From: Alphaproteobacteria bacterium MarineAlpha10_Bin3 | GTDB lineage: Bacteria > Pseudomonadota > Alphaproteobacteria > UBA8366 > GCA-2717185 | Direction: 5' to 3' | Length of the DNA: 9,071 nucleotides | Assembly: GCA_002937525.1 (NCBI GenBank) | Contig: PTKA01000033.1 | Span: 1-9,071 of the forward strand | Part shown: piece by piece, positions 1-6,194 of the stretch | Layout of the letters: every line of letters starts with the position of its first letter | Position numbering within the stretch: the stretch's first letter is position 1 | Translations under genes and position numbers: made by a program | The notes under the pieces: model-generated | Told to the model about the DNA's origin: nothing | Seen by the model: only the letters and a program-made list of their open reading frames with translations | Database searches by the model: none

Positions 1-33
1 AAACCCTTGGGAAGCCGTCTCTAGGAGTCACTA

Positions 34-1386
34 TCAACGCCCTTTGGTATTAGCCCGCCCCGCATAGGGATTGCGGCCCTTGCGCAACAACAGGCGCAGC
101 GGCACGCCGGCCAGATCGAAATCCGTGCGCAACCCGTTCATCAGATAGCGCATATAGGAATCAGGTACCGCGTCGGGGCGCGTGGTCCAGAACGCAAAAG
201 TCGGCGGCCGGGTCTTTATCTGGGTCATATAGCGCAACCGGATGCGCCGGCCCGCCACCAATGGCGGCGGATGCGCCGCCAGCATGTAGCCCAGCCATTC
301 GTTCAGTTTGGCGGTCTCGATCCGGGTCTTCCAGACATCGTAGATCGCGAAGGTGGCATCGAGCATTCGGTCCAGATTGCGTCCGGTCAGCGCCGAAACG
401 GTGACGACGGGCACGCCGCGCACCTGCGGCATCGAGCGTTCAAGCCGGTCGCGCAACCGCGCCAGCGCCGCATTCTTGTCGTCGATCAGATCCCATTTAT
501 TGACCACGATGACCAGCGCCCGGCCTTCGTCGATGGTGTGGCGCGCAATCGCCAGGTCCTGTTTCTCCAGCATGTCGGTGGCGTCCAGCAACAAGGCCAC
601 GACCTGAGCATAGCGGATCGCCCGGCGGGCGTCGGCACCGGACAAGCGTTCCAGCTTCTCGTTGATCCGGGCGCGGCGGCGCATCCCGGCCGTATCCACC
701 AGCTTGAGCGGCCGCCCGCGATACGACCAGTCAAGCGCGATCGAATCGCGGGTGATGCCGGCCTCCGGCCCGGTCAGCAAACGGTCTTCGCCGATCAGGC
801 GGTTGATCAGGGTCGATTTTCCGACATTGGGCCGGCCGACAATGGCAAGCTGGAGGATCGGCGGCGCGGTTTCCTCGCCCTCGCCCTGGGTGAGATCGTG
901 ATAGGGCCGCAGGACTTCGAACAGATCGGCCATGCCCTCGCCATGTTCGGCCGACAGCGCGATTGGATCGCCAAGGCCGAGCGCATAGGAATCGTAATAG
1001 CCTTGCGAAGCGGCCTTGCCTTCGCATTTATTGGCGACCAGGATGACCGGCGTATCGAGCCGCCGCAGCCAGGCGGCGAAATGATTGTCGAGCGGCGTCA
1101 CCCCCTCGCGGGCGTCGATCAGCAACAAGGCGACATCGGCGTCGTCGATGGCCTGGTCGGTCTGGCGGCGCATGCGGGCCTCCAGGCTATCGTCGAAGGC
1201 TTCCTCCAGACCGGCGGTATCGACAATATCGAACGACATGTCGCCGAGTCGGGCGGCCCCCACGCGCCGGTCGCGGGTGACCCCCGGCGTATCGTCGACC
1301 AGCGCCAGACGCTTGCCGACCAGCCGGTTGAACAGCGTCGATTTGCCCACATTGGGCCGGCCGACAATTGCAACGGTAAAGGTCAC
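34..1386 (-). CDS. der: Ribosome biogenesis GTPase Der (EngA), tandem GTPase domains
   Basis: Der is an essential cytoplasmic GTPase that binds the 50S subunit late in its assembly. The 450-residue product has the full architecture. Domain 1 has GRPNVGKS (9-16), DTAG (56-59) and NKCE (119-122, a relaxed G4 in place of NKxD). Domain 2 has GRPNVGKS (184-191), DTAG (231-234), NKWD (296-299) and SAL (331-333). A KH-like C-terminal domain spans about 355-440. Two P-loops in one chain followed by a KH domain is diagnostic of Der. The GTG start at 1386 is chosen because a GGGGA Shine-Dalgarno lies about 7 nt upstream and the first P-loop begins at residue 9. The gene sits 12 nt after the bamB stop, so it is probably cotranscribed. 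It ends in three consecutive in-frame stops (TGA TAG TGA, positions 36-28). Length and motifs are normal. Confidence 0.98.
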   Translation of the reverse strand: MTFTVAIVGRPNVGKSTLFNRLVGKRLALVDDTPGVTRDRRVGAARLGDMSFDIVDTAGLEEAFDDSLEARMRRQTDQAIDDADVALLLIDAREGVTPLDNHFAAWLRRLDTPVILVANKCEGKAASQGYYDSYALGLGDPIALSAEHGEGMADLFEVLRPYHDLTQGEGEETAPPILQLAIVGRPNVGKSTLINRLIGEDRLLTGPEAGITRDSIALDWSYRGRPLKLVDTAGMRRRARINEKLERLSGADARRAIRYAQVVALLLDATDMLEKQDLAIARHTIDEGRALVIVVNKWDLIDDKNAALARLRDRLERSMPQVRGVPVVTVSALTGRNLDRMLDATFAIYDVWKTRIETAKLNEWLGYMLAAHPPPLVAGRRIRLRYMTQIKTRPPTFAFWTTRPDAVPDSYMRYLMNGLRTDFDLAGVPLRLLLRKGRNPYAGRANTKGR

Positions 1387-1398
1387 GGTTGTTCCCCG

Positions 1399-2721
1399 TC
1401 ACCGCATGGCGACAAGATCGCCGTCTTCGATGAGGAAGAAAACGGTCCCGTCGGCCACGACCGGCGGCAGATAGACGCTGCCGGAAAGATCCTCGCGGCC
1501 CAGTATTTCGCCGCTATAGGGAGAAATCGACCACGCTTCGCCATGGCTTCCCGATATCAGCAAGCGGTCGCCCGCCAGCACCGGTCCCGACCATTTTATC
1601 GGAGCATCCTTGTCGTCCTCGTCCTCGAAACGCGGCAGGTCAAGCACCCAGCGGATGCGCCCGCCGCGCCGCGTCAGACAGACAAGCTGGCTTTCATTGG
1701 TCAGCACATAGATGAATTCGCCGGCGATCCAGGGCATTTCGACGCCGCCAATGCTCCGCTCCCAGGCGCGGGCTCCGGTGCGGATGTCGATCGCGACCAT
1801 CCGGCCCGAGTGGCTGACCGCAAATACCAGCCCCCGGTCGATGACCGGCATCCCGCGAATATCGGCCAGAGTCGAAAGCGCATCCAGGCGCCGGCTCGAC
1901 GACAGATTATCCGACCAGAGTTGCCGGCCGTTCTCGACCTTGAGGGCGAAGATTTCACCCGACGAATAGGGTACGATGACCACGCCGCCGCCAACCGCCG
2001 GGCTGGCCGCGCCAAGCAGCCCCGCGACTTCGGCGATCCCGGCATGCGACCACAGCTTCTCGCCGGTCAGCGCATTCAGGGCGAAAATCTGGTTGTCCAC
2101 GGTGATCACGAAGACCCGCCGGTCGTCCACGGTTGGTGCTGCGCGCATCGGACCGGACAGACGCTTGCGCCAGATTTCCTTGCCGGATTCGATATCGAGC
2201 GCGATGACGTCGGCAAAGCCGGTCGATACGAACAATTTGCCGTCGGCATAGGCCAGCCCGCCGCCAAAGGCCTCGTCATCGTCGTCCGGCACCTTCAGAT
2301 CGTAGGTCCAGACAATTTCACCATTGGCCACGTTGAGCGCACTGATCTGCGACTCGACATCCATGACAAAGGCCAGCCCGTTGACGATGATCGGCGTCGC
2401 CAGCAGGCGCATGGTCGAATCCGACCCCTCGCCGATATTGGTCCGCCAGACCTGATTCACCGCATTGGGTATCGCGATATGCTGCGGGGCATGGCTGGCG
2501 GTGCCGCCGGACAATGGCCAGGAACGTAAATTCACCGGCGGCGGCAACCGCACCTGAAGATCGGCGATGCGCCGGTCGGGTTCGAGTTGCCGCTCCAGGC
2601 TGAGTACGGAGATACGCTCGCCCGGAATCCGCGTCTGCTCCTCATCGAAGAAAACGCCGCAGCCGCCGAGTATCAGCGAGATCGCCGCGATCAGCGCCAT
2701 CCGGGCTATCGATCCGGTCAC
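1399..2721 (-). CDS. bamB: Outer membrane assembly lipoprotein BamB (PQQ-like beta-propeller)
   Basis: BamB is the beta-propeller lipoprotein of the BAM complex, which inserts beta-barrel proteins into the outer membrane; it acts in the periplasm, anchored to the outer membrane. The N-terminus has a short basic region, a hydrophobic stretch and the lipobox LGGC with Cys21. The rest shows seven recognisable blade motifs of the form ALxxxxGxxxW (for example ALNVANGEIVW near 128-138, then GKEIW, GEKLW, GRQLW, GARAW, GRIRW, and a W-less GEILG). The GTG at 2721 is chosen because it follows the upstream stop by 10 nt, has AGGA 8 nt ahead and gives a good lipoprotein signal; ATG 2700 is an alternative that leaves only about 14 residues before Cys. 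The frame stays open upstream to 2907, but that stretch only overlaps yfgM. At about 440 residues it is longer than E. coli BamB (392). Its place between yfgM and der supports the call over a generic PQQ-repeat protein. Confidence 0.92.
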   Translation of the reverse strand: MTGSIARMALIAAISLILGGCGVFFDEEQTRIPGERISVLSLERQLEPDRRIADLQVRLPPPVNLRSWPLSGGTASHAPQHIAIPNAVNQVWRTNIGEGSDSTMRLLATPIIVNGLAFVMDVESQISALNVANGEIVWTYDLKVPDDDDEAFGGGLAYADGKLFVSTGFADVIALDIESGKEIWRKRLSGPMRAAPTVDDRRVFVITVDNQIFALNALTGEKLWSHAGIAEVAGLLGAASPAVGGGVVIVPYSSGEIFALKVENGRQLWSDNLSSSRRLDALSTLADIRGMPVIDRGLVFAVSHSGRMVAIDIRTGARAWERSIGGVEMPWIAGEFIYVLTNESQLVCLTRRGGRIRWVLDLPRFEDEDDKDAPIKWSGPVLAGDRLLISGSHGEAWSISPYSGEILGREDLSGSVYLPPVVADGTVFFLIEDGDLVAMR

Positions 2722-2731
2722 AAGCCTGTTC

Positions 2732-3373
2732 CTATCGATCGAGCGTGCGCAGCAATTCGGCGGCGCGCCCGCGAATTCCCGCCGGTGCCTCCGGGTCATC
2801 GGCCACGGTCTGAAAGCGCTTCCTTGCGGCCGGAACATCGCCCTGGCGCAGGGCAAGCAGGCCAAGATATTCGCCCGCACTGTGACGCCACGGCCCGCCG
2901 TCGACAAGCGGGATCAGCCGTTCGCTCAATCCCGCCGGGTCGCCCGAACCGGCCTGCATCATCACCGTTAGTAAAACCGCCAGATCGCGGTATAGCGGTT
3001 CAATCGATTGATCGCCGGCAAGGGTTTCGTAGATATCGATCGCCGCCGAATTTTCCTTGTTCATGCGGCGCGTCGCCGCCTCGCGAAATCGCGCCAGCAT
3101 CGCGTATCCCGAATTGGCGTCTTCGGCCAGCCGCGAGAGCACGCTGGCGGCGTCCGCATTGTTGCCGGCTTGCGCCAATTCGACCGCCCGGCCGAATTCG
3201 TCGCTATACCCGATCTGCCGGCTTTTCACATAGTCCCGCCAGCCAACGCCGCCCAGCGCGCCAAAAAGAACCAGCACCACCAGCGCGGCCGCGTATTTGC
3301 CATACCGGTCCCACAGCTTTTTGTAGTTTTCTTCTTTTAGGTCGTCATCGACTTCTTCGAAGATGTCCGCCAC
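2732..3373 (-). CDS. yfgM: YfgM-like membrane-anchored TPR protein
   Basis: The 213-residue product has an acidic cytosolic N-terminus (MADIFEEVDDDLKEE), one transmembrane helix at about 27-45, and a helical, Ala/Leu-rich periplasmic domain with TPR-like repeats to the end. This is the layout of the YfgM/TPR_21 family. In E. coli YfgM is an ancillary SecYEG-associated protein that works with PpiD in the periplasmic chaperone network. The GTG start at 3373 has AGGAG about 6 nt upstream. The gene is first in the operon with bamB and der, the conserved yfgM-bamB-der order, which links membrane-protein export and outer-membrane assembly. The assignment rests on topology and synteny more than on specific catalytic residues, of which the family has none. 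Confidence 0.87.
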   Translation of the reverse strand: MADIFEEVDDDLKEENYKKLWDRYGKYAAALVVLVLFGALGGVGWRDYVKSRQIGYSDEFGRAVELAQAGNNADAASVLSRLAEDANSGYAMLARFREAATRRMNKENSAAIDIYETLAGDQSIEPLYRDLAVLLTVMMQAGSGDPAGLSERLIPLVDGGPWRHSAGEYLGLLALRQGDVPAARKRFQTVADDPEAPAGIRGRAAELLRTLDR

Positions 3374-3407
3374 GAGCGTCTCCTGCGGTCCGGGTCAGAG
3401 GGCGGCT

Positions 3408-3436
3408 AACATAGCTTCACACCATGCCTTAAGCAA
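3408..3436 (-). promoter_or_regulatory. Candidate promoter of the yfgM-bamB-der operon
   Basis: Read on the minus strand, TTGCTT (3436-3431) and TATGTT (3413-3408) are separated by 17 bp and lie 35 nt before the yfgM GTG. The match to sigma-70-type consensus is modest (3/6 and 4/6), so the position is what favours it. It overlaps a better-matching plus-strand promoter. Confidence 0.35.
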
Positions 3437-3443
3437 ATATCAT
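3416..3443 (+). promoter_or_regulatory. Candidate promoter of the lipoprotein-DUF2794 gene pair
   Basis: TTCACA (3416-3421, 5/6 to TTGACA) and TATCAT (3438-3443, 5/6 to TATAAT) are separated by 16 bp, with a predicted transcription start near 3450, about 110 nt before the lipoprotein start. It shares most of its DNA with the minus-strand candidate at 3408-3436. Confidence 0.4.
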
Positions 3444-3560
3444 AAGGGGGCCAGCGCCATTAATTCGCCGCATTGAAATGTCATGCCGGACTTGCGCCGG
3501 GCCCTGCGATGCGGCAGACTTGGCGCTCGGCTGGGCGGACTTCTTGCGGAGGAGATGCGC

Positions 3561-3926
3561 TTGCAACGAAGCAGTGTAGAGGAAACCATCGAGTCGGAAT
3601 CTCATGGCGGGAAACGGTCCTGCCAGATCCTTGCGGTCCTGTTATTTTTACTCGCGTCCTGTGGCACTGAATCGGCCTATCTGCTGGGCGCCGGCCTGGC
3701 GAACTTCGTCTATACCGACCAGGTTCCGACCGACTATGTCGCCCAGTACGCGTCCGGCAAGCAATGCAGCCTGTTGAAGGCGATCCAGGATGGCGGCCCG
3801 CTATGCCGTGATTCATTCACCCGCGAAATCGTCGAAAAGCCGATCTATTGCTATCGCACGCTGGGGCTACCAACCTGCTATTCGACGCCCGACCCGTATG
3901 GCACCGGGGCGCAGAAGATCCAATGA
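3561..3926 (+). CDS. Small Cys-containing lipoprotein of unknown function
   Basis: I do not recognise a named family with certainty. The product of about 121 residues has a basic segment (GGKR), a hydrophobic stretch (ILAVLLFLL) and a lipobox LASC whose Cys34 would be lipidated, so it is probably anchored in the envelope. The mature part of about 88 residues has a membrane-compatible segment (AYLLGAGLANFVY), then a region with four more Cys (KQCSLL, GPLCRD, IYCYRT, PTCYST) and a DPYG tail. Small lipoproteins ending in VYCYRTL...CY..PDPY are, to my memory, common hypothetical proteins in alphaproteobacteria. I chose TTG 3561 because GGAGG (3548-3552) sits 8 nt upstream; the same SD is only 2 nt from ATG 3555, the alternative start. 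The frame is open further upstream to 3483, but that N-terminus would bury the signal peptide. DUF2794 follows 61 nt downstream on the same strand. Confidence 0.75.
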   Translation: MQRSSVEETIESESHGGKRSCQILAVLLFLLASCGTESAYLLGAGLANFVYTDQVPTDYVAQYASGKQCSLLKAIQDGGPLCRDSFTREIVEKPIYCYRTLGLPTCYSTPDPYGTGAQKIQ

Positions 3927-3987
3927 CCGGCGCGGCACAACCCGGATTCGGGACAAAGCGCGGCCTGGAAAATCTTAGGGAGGCGAA

Positions 3988-4332
3988 ATGGGCGTCATGA
4001 TCGAAATGACCGGAAGCCGGTCGAGGAAAACCAGCCGGGGCCGAATATTCTTCAGCCGCCAGGAACTCCGGCAGCTTCTCGATGTCTATAGCCGCCGGGT
4101 GGCGCGCGGTGAATGGCGCGACTACGCCATCGACCATGACGGCCAGGCCGCGGTCTTCTCCGTGTTTCGCCACAGTTACGATTCGCCGCTGTTCTCGGTA
4201 TCGAAATCCAATTCCGGCAAGGATAACAGCTACACCGTGTTTTACGGCCGGCAGAAAATCAAACAAGACCCGTCGCTGATGAATGTTTTGAAAGTTTTCG
4301 ACCGGCTGCCACGGCTCATTTCGACCCATTGA
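3988..4332 (+). CDS. DUF2794-family protein
   Basis: This 114-residue soluble, basic protein has no signal peptide or membrane segment. The core pattern FSRQELRQLL...YSRRVARGEWRDYAID, then AVFSVFRHSYDSPLFSVSK and YTVFYGRQKIKQDPSL, matches what I recall of DUF2794, a small family found in alphaproteobacteria with no established function. The ATG at 3988 is preceded by AGGGAGG at 5 nt spacing, so the start is well supported; MIEM just inside is a weaker alternative. The aromatic and charged residues of the GEWRDYAID segment look like the conserved core. It may be cotranscribed with the lipoprotein gene 61 nt upstream, although no shared role is implied. No terminator hairpin is visible just after its stop. 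Confidence 0.82.
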   Translation: MGVMIEMTGSRSRKTSRGRIFFSRQELRQLLDVYSRRVARGEWRDYAIDHDGQAAVFSVFRHSYDSPLFSVSKSNSGKDNSYTVFYGRQKIKQDPSLMNVLKVFDRLPRLISTH

Positions 4333-4340
4333 CGGCGGCA

Positions 4341-4369
4341 TTGCCCTGATCGAATGTTCCAGATATGTT
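4341..4369 (+). promoter_or_regulatory. Candidate SOS-controlled promoter, distal to recA
   Basis: TTGCCC (4341-4346) and TATGTT (4364-4369) are spaced 17 bp apart (4/6 matches each). The LexA box at 4356-4370 covers the -10, a usual place for a repressor operator. Transcription would start near 4376 and head toward recA, 500 nt away, through the transposase remnant. Neither hexamer is strong alone; the overlap with a perfect operator is the reason to list it. Confidence 0.4.
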
Positions 4370-4370
4370 C
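4356..4370 (+). promoter_or_regulatory. LexA (SOS) box, GTTC-N7-GTTC
   Basis: The sequence GTTCCAGATATGTTC is a perfect match to the direct-repeat LexA operator known from alphaproteobacteria (GTTC-N7-GTTC). It is followed by a T-run, as in many such boxes. It lies 24 nt after the DUF2794 stop and has no intact gene immediately downstream. It is in the opposite orientation to the recA-proximal box. Confidence 0.6.
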
Positions 4371-4558
4371 TTTTTCCGCAATACAAGGATGCGCAAGGTG
4401 TTGTGTCGGTATTAATTAAACGGTTATGGATATAATTATCGGAGCGCCTTCAAAGCATTCGGCAAACAGCAGGTGGCGCGCATGGTTCAAGGTTTCGGCG
4501 GCGGTAAACCCGTTCAACATGCTGGCGGTCTCCAGCACGAGCCGGGCGCATTGGCGGG

Positions 4559-4770
4559 CCGGCACTCCCGCCGAGAAAAAACCGCACGAATATGAGGCCG
4601 TATGACACGCATATCCATAGCGCACGAAACCTCGTCGAACGCTTCTTCCAGAAAATCAAAAACTGCCGCCGCATCGCCACCCGCGACGAACGCCGCGCCC
4701 GGAATTACCGCGCCATGCGACAACTCGTAGCGCCAATCATTTGGCTCAAGTGTTTGAGAACGCCCCCTAA
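4559..4770 (+). pseudogene. Remnant of an IS5-family transposase (C-terminal end only)
   Basis: The frame from about 4559 reads PALPPRKNRT, then a stretch fitting the C-terminal YREK region of IS5-family DDE transposases: R, three residues, E, six residues, K in RNLVERFFQKIK, followed by RRIATR and ARNY. The Tyr expected three residues before the Arg is His (CAT, one transition from TAT), and the usual RYDK is RDER. The frame closes upstream at a stop at 4505. After IIWLK a one-base shift would give FENAP and a TAA at 4768-4770, resembling the usual C-terminal end of these proteins; without it the frame runs on into the recA promoter. Only about 70 of some 250-300 residues remain, with no intact terminal repeat seen. 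The left edge is uncertain. It is inactive debris, not a gene. Confidence 0.75.
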
Positions 4771-4787
4771 TAACGTCCCGAGAAAAA

Positions 4788-4802
4788 GAACAAAAATAGA
4801 AC
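4788..4802 (+). promoter_or_regulatory. LexA (SOS) box of the recA promoter, GAAC-N7-GAAC
   Basis: GAACAAAAATAGAAC is a perfect alphaproteobacterial LexA operator (direct repeat with 7-bp spacing, A-rich centre). It lies 80 nt before the recA start and ends 3 bp before the TATAAT at 4806, so bound LexA would cover the -35 to -10 spacer and block RNA polymerase. recA is a standard LexA target in this class. Confidence 0.85.
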
Positions 4803-4805
4803 TTG

Positions 4806-4811
4806 TATAAT
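4806..4811 (+). promoter_or_regulatory. -10 element of the recA promoter
   Basis: TATAAT is a perfect -10 hexamer, predicting a start near 4818 and a leader of about 64 nt. At 16-18 bp spacing the -35 position holds only A-rich sequence (about 4782-4789) with no TTGACA resemblance. A TG precedes the hexamer directly, one base off the extended -10 pattern. Confidence 0.6.
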
Positions 4812-4812
4812 A

Positions 4813-4827
4813 GAACAAATCATGTAC
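4813..4827 (+). promoter_or_regulatory. Possible second, degenerate LexA box
   Basis: GAACAAATCATGTAC is GAAC-N7-GTAC, one base off GAAC-N7-GAAC, and sits exactly 25 bp downstream of the first box, across the predicted transcription start. It could be a weaker auxiliary operator or a chance match. Confidence 0.35.
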
Positions 4828-4881
4828 GGTGGGGTTCTGTTTACAACCCCGCAATGCCGTGGGATATGGGAGGAATAGCGT

Positions 4882-5997
4882 ATGGCAAATTCCGCATTAC
4901 ATCTCGTTGAAAAGGACATCATGGATAAAAGCAAGGCGCTGGATGCCGCGCTATCGCAGATAGAGCGCGCATTCGGCAAGGGATCGATCATGAAGCTCGG
5001 ACAAGAGCAGGTGATCGAAATCGATTCTGTGTCTAGCGGTTCGCTGGGGCTCGATATAGCACTTGGCATTGGCGGGCTTCCGCGTGGGCGGGTCATCGAA
5101 ATTTACGGGCCGGAAAGTTCAGGCAAAACAACACTGGCGCTGCATGTCATCGCCGAAGCACAGAAACTGGGCGGCACCTGCGCTTTTATCGACGCCGAAC
5201 ACGCGCTCGATCCAGGTTATGCACGCAAGCTGGGCATCAATCTGGACGAATTGTTGATCTCGCAGCCCGACACCGGGGAACAGGCGCTCGAAATCACCGA
5301 CACATTGGTACGGTCTGGCGCGATCGACGTATTGGTCGTGGATTCGGTCGCCGCGCTGGTTCCCAGGGCTGAACTCGAAGGCGAGATGGGGGACGTCCAT
5401 GTTGGACTTCAAGCCAGGCTGATGAGCCAAGCGCTGCGCAAGCTTACTTCGTCGATTGCCCGCTCGCAATGCATGGTCATTTTCATCAATCAAATTCGGA
5501 TCAAAATTGGCGTCATGTTCGGCAACCCGGAAACCACCAGCGGTGGCAACGCATTAAAATTTTACGCCAGCGTGCGGCTGGACATCCGCCGTATCGGACA
5601 GATCAAGGATCGCGATTCGGTGGTTGGCAATCACACCCGGGTCAAGGTTGTGAAGAACAAAGTCGCGCCACCCTTCAAGGTGGTTGAATTTGACATCATG
5701 TATGGCGAGGGGATCTCCAAGACCGGCGAATTGCTCGACCATGGCGTCAATGTCGGCATCATCGAAAAATCAGGGTCCTGGTTCTCCCATGACAGTCAGC
5801 GCATCGGCCAAGGGCGCGAGAACGCCAAGCGCTTCCTGCGTGATCATCCCGACATGGCGGATGCGATTGAGCGCAGTATCCGTGAAAAAGCGGGTCTTCT
5901 CGCCGATGTGATGCTCGACGGTGTCCCCGCCGATGTGATGCTCGACGGTGCCCCCAATGATACCGCCGATGACGATGCGGCGCTCAACGGAAATTGA
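4882..5997 (+). CDS. recA: Recombinase RecA
   Basis: RecA forms filaments on single-stranded DNA, drives homologous pairing and, when active, triggers LexA self-cleavage and the SOS response. The 371-residue product has the Walker A motif GPESSGKT (76-83), catalytic Glu106 in IDAEHALDP, the Walker B strand [10 protein letters not shown], loop L1 around GDVHVG (170-175), the FINQIR switch, and loop L2 ([18 protein letters not shown]). The ATG at 4882 has GGGAGGA 7 nt upstream. Met14 (4921), which opens [22 protein letters not shown], is the start of shorter homologues and lacks such an SD. Odd points are Val172 in L1 where Ser is usual (S162 of E. coli), Ile207 for Met in L2, TTS for TTT, and a C-terminal tail with a duplicated ADVMLDG unit before the acidic end. 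Transcription is expected to be under LexA control. Confidence 0.98.
   Translation: MANSALHLVEKDIMDKSKALDAALSQIERAFGKGSIMKLGQEQVIEIDSVSSGSLGLDIALGIGGLPRGRVIEIYGPESSGKTTLALHVIAEAQKLGGTCAFIDAEHALDPGYARKLGINLDELLISQPDTGEQALEITDTLVRSGAIDVLVVDSVAALVPRAELEGEMGDVHVGLQARLMSQALRKLTSSIARSQCMVIFINQIRIKIGVMFGNPETTSGGNALKFYASVRLDIRRIGQIKDRDSVVGNHTRVKVVKNKVAPPFKVVEFDIMYGEGISKTGELLDHGVNVGIIEKSGSWFSHDSQRIGQGRENAKRFLRDHPDMADAIERSIREKAGLLADVMLDGVPADVMLDGAPNDTADDDAALNGN
5902..5955 (+). repeat. 27-bp tandem duplication in the recA tail
   Basis: Two adjacent 27-bp copies (5902-5928 and 5929-5955) differ at a single base, a T/C that changes Val to Ala. In frame they encode ADVMLDGVP and ADVMLDGAP (residues 341-358). 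Near identity at the DNA level points to a recent duplication. It lies in the poorly conserved C-terminal tail, beyond the core. Confidence 0.95.
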
Positions 5998-6038
5998 ACA
6001 GATCAGGCCGCTTCAAAATGGCAGGACATCAAGCGCAC

Positions 6039-6099
6039 AGCAAAAACAGGACCAGCGATATGCGCCGGTAGCGTATGCCGTTGATCCTGTATTTTTGCT
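6039..6099. terminator. Bidirectional intrinsic-type terminator between recA and the IalB gene
   Basis: A long imperfect hairpin pairs AGCAAAAA (6039-6046) with TTTTTGCT (6092-6099), CAGGA (6047-6051) with TCCTG (6085-6089), and continues through wobble-containing pairs to GCG/CGC (loop about 6065-6071). The core stem is followed by TTTTT on the plus strand and, read from the other side, by TTTTT on the minus strand. This fits the ends of two convergent genes, recA ending at 5997 and the minus-strand gene ending at 6195. Confidence 0.75.
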
Positions 6100-6194
6100 C
6101 TACCCTTGATTGCCGGCGGGTTCACGGGATAGATTTCTCGCATCGATCCTGGACTTGTCCGCCCAGCTTATCCCCTTTACCGCCGAAATCAGGG

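Larger units (their letters stand above)
4333..4881. other. Intergenic region between DUF2794 gene and recA
   Basis: These 549 bases contain no convincing intact gene. From left to right they hold the distal SOS box with its candidate promoter (4341-4370), an AT-rich stretch with TTAATTAA and TATAATTA (about 4411-4437), about 120 bp I cannot assign (4438-4558), the transposase remnant (4559-4770), and the recA promoter and leader (4771-4881). A 59-codon open frame at 4426-4605 has no ribosome binding site and overlaps the remnant in another frame. Confidence 0.7.

Noticed and set aside
271..2529. Very long plus-strand open frame (752 codons) opposite der and bamB
   Set aside because: It is antisense to two well-recognised genes and its sequence mirrors their high-GC codon pattern; there is no SD or domain, so it is a shadow.
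3817..4386. Minus-strand open frame of 189 codons opposite the lipoprotein and DUF2794 genes
   Set aside because: It spans two plus-strand genes with better starts and motifs and their spacer; shadow frame.
4416..4519. Minus-strand short frame reading MLNGFTAAETLNHARHLL
   Set aside because: It looks protein-like, but has no upstream SD, is short, and I could not tie it to any family.
4553..4572. GGCGGG/CCCGCC hairpin as a terminator
   Set aside because: It is followed by an A-run on the plus strand, and on the minus strand the T-run precedes the stem, so it does not fit an intrinsic terminator.
4426..4605. 59-codon plus-strand open frame downstream of the distal SOS box
   Set aside because: No Shine-Dalgarno, no recognisable motif, and it overlaps the transposase remnant in another frame. 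Kept only as a remote candidate for an SOS-linked small gene.
4799..4816. GAAC pair in the recA promoter as another LexA box
   Set aside because: The spacing is 10 bp, not 7; each half is better explained as part of the neighbouring 7-bp-spaced boxes.
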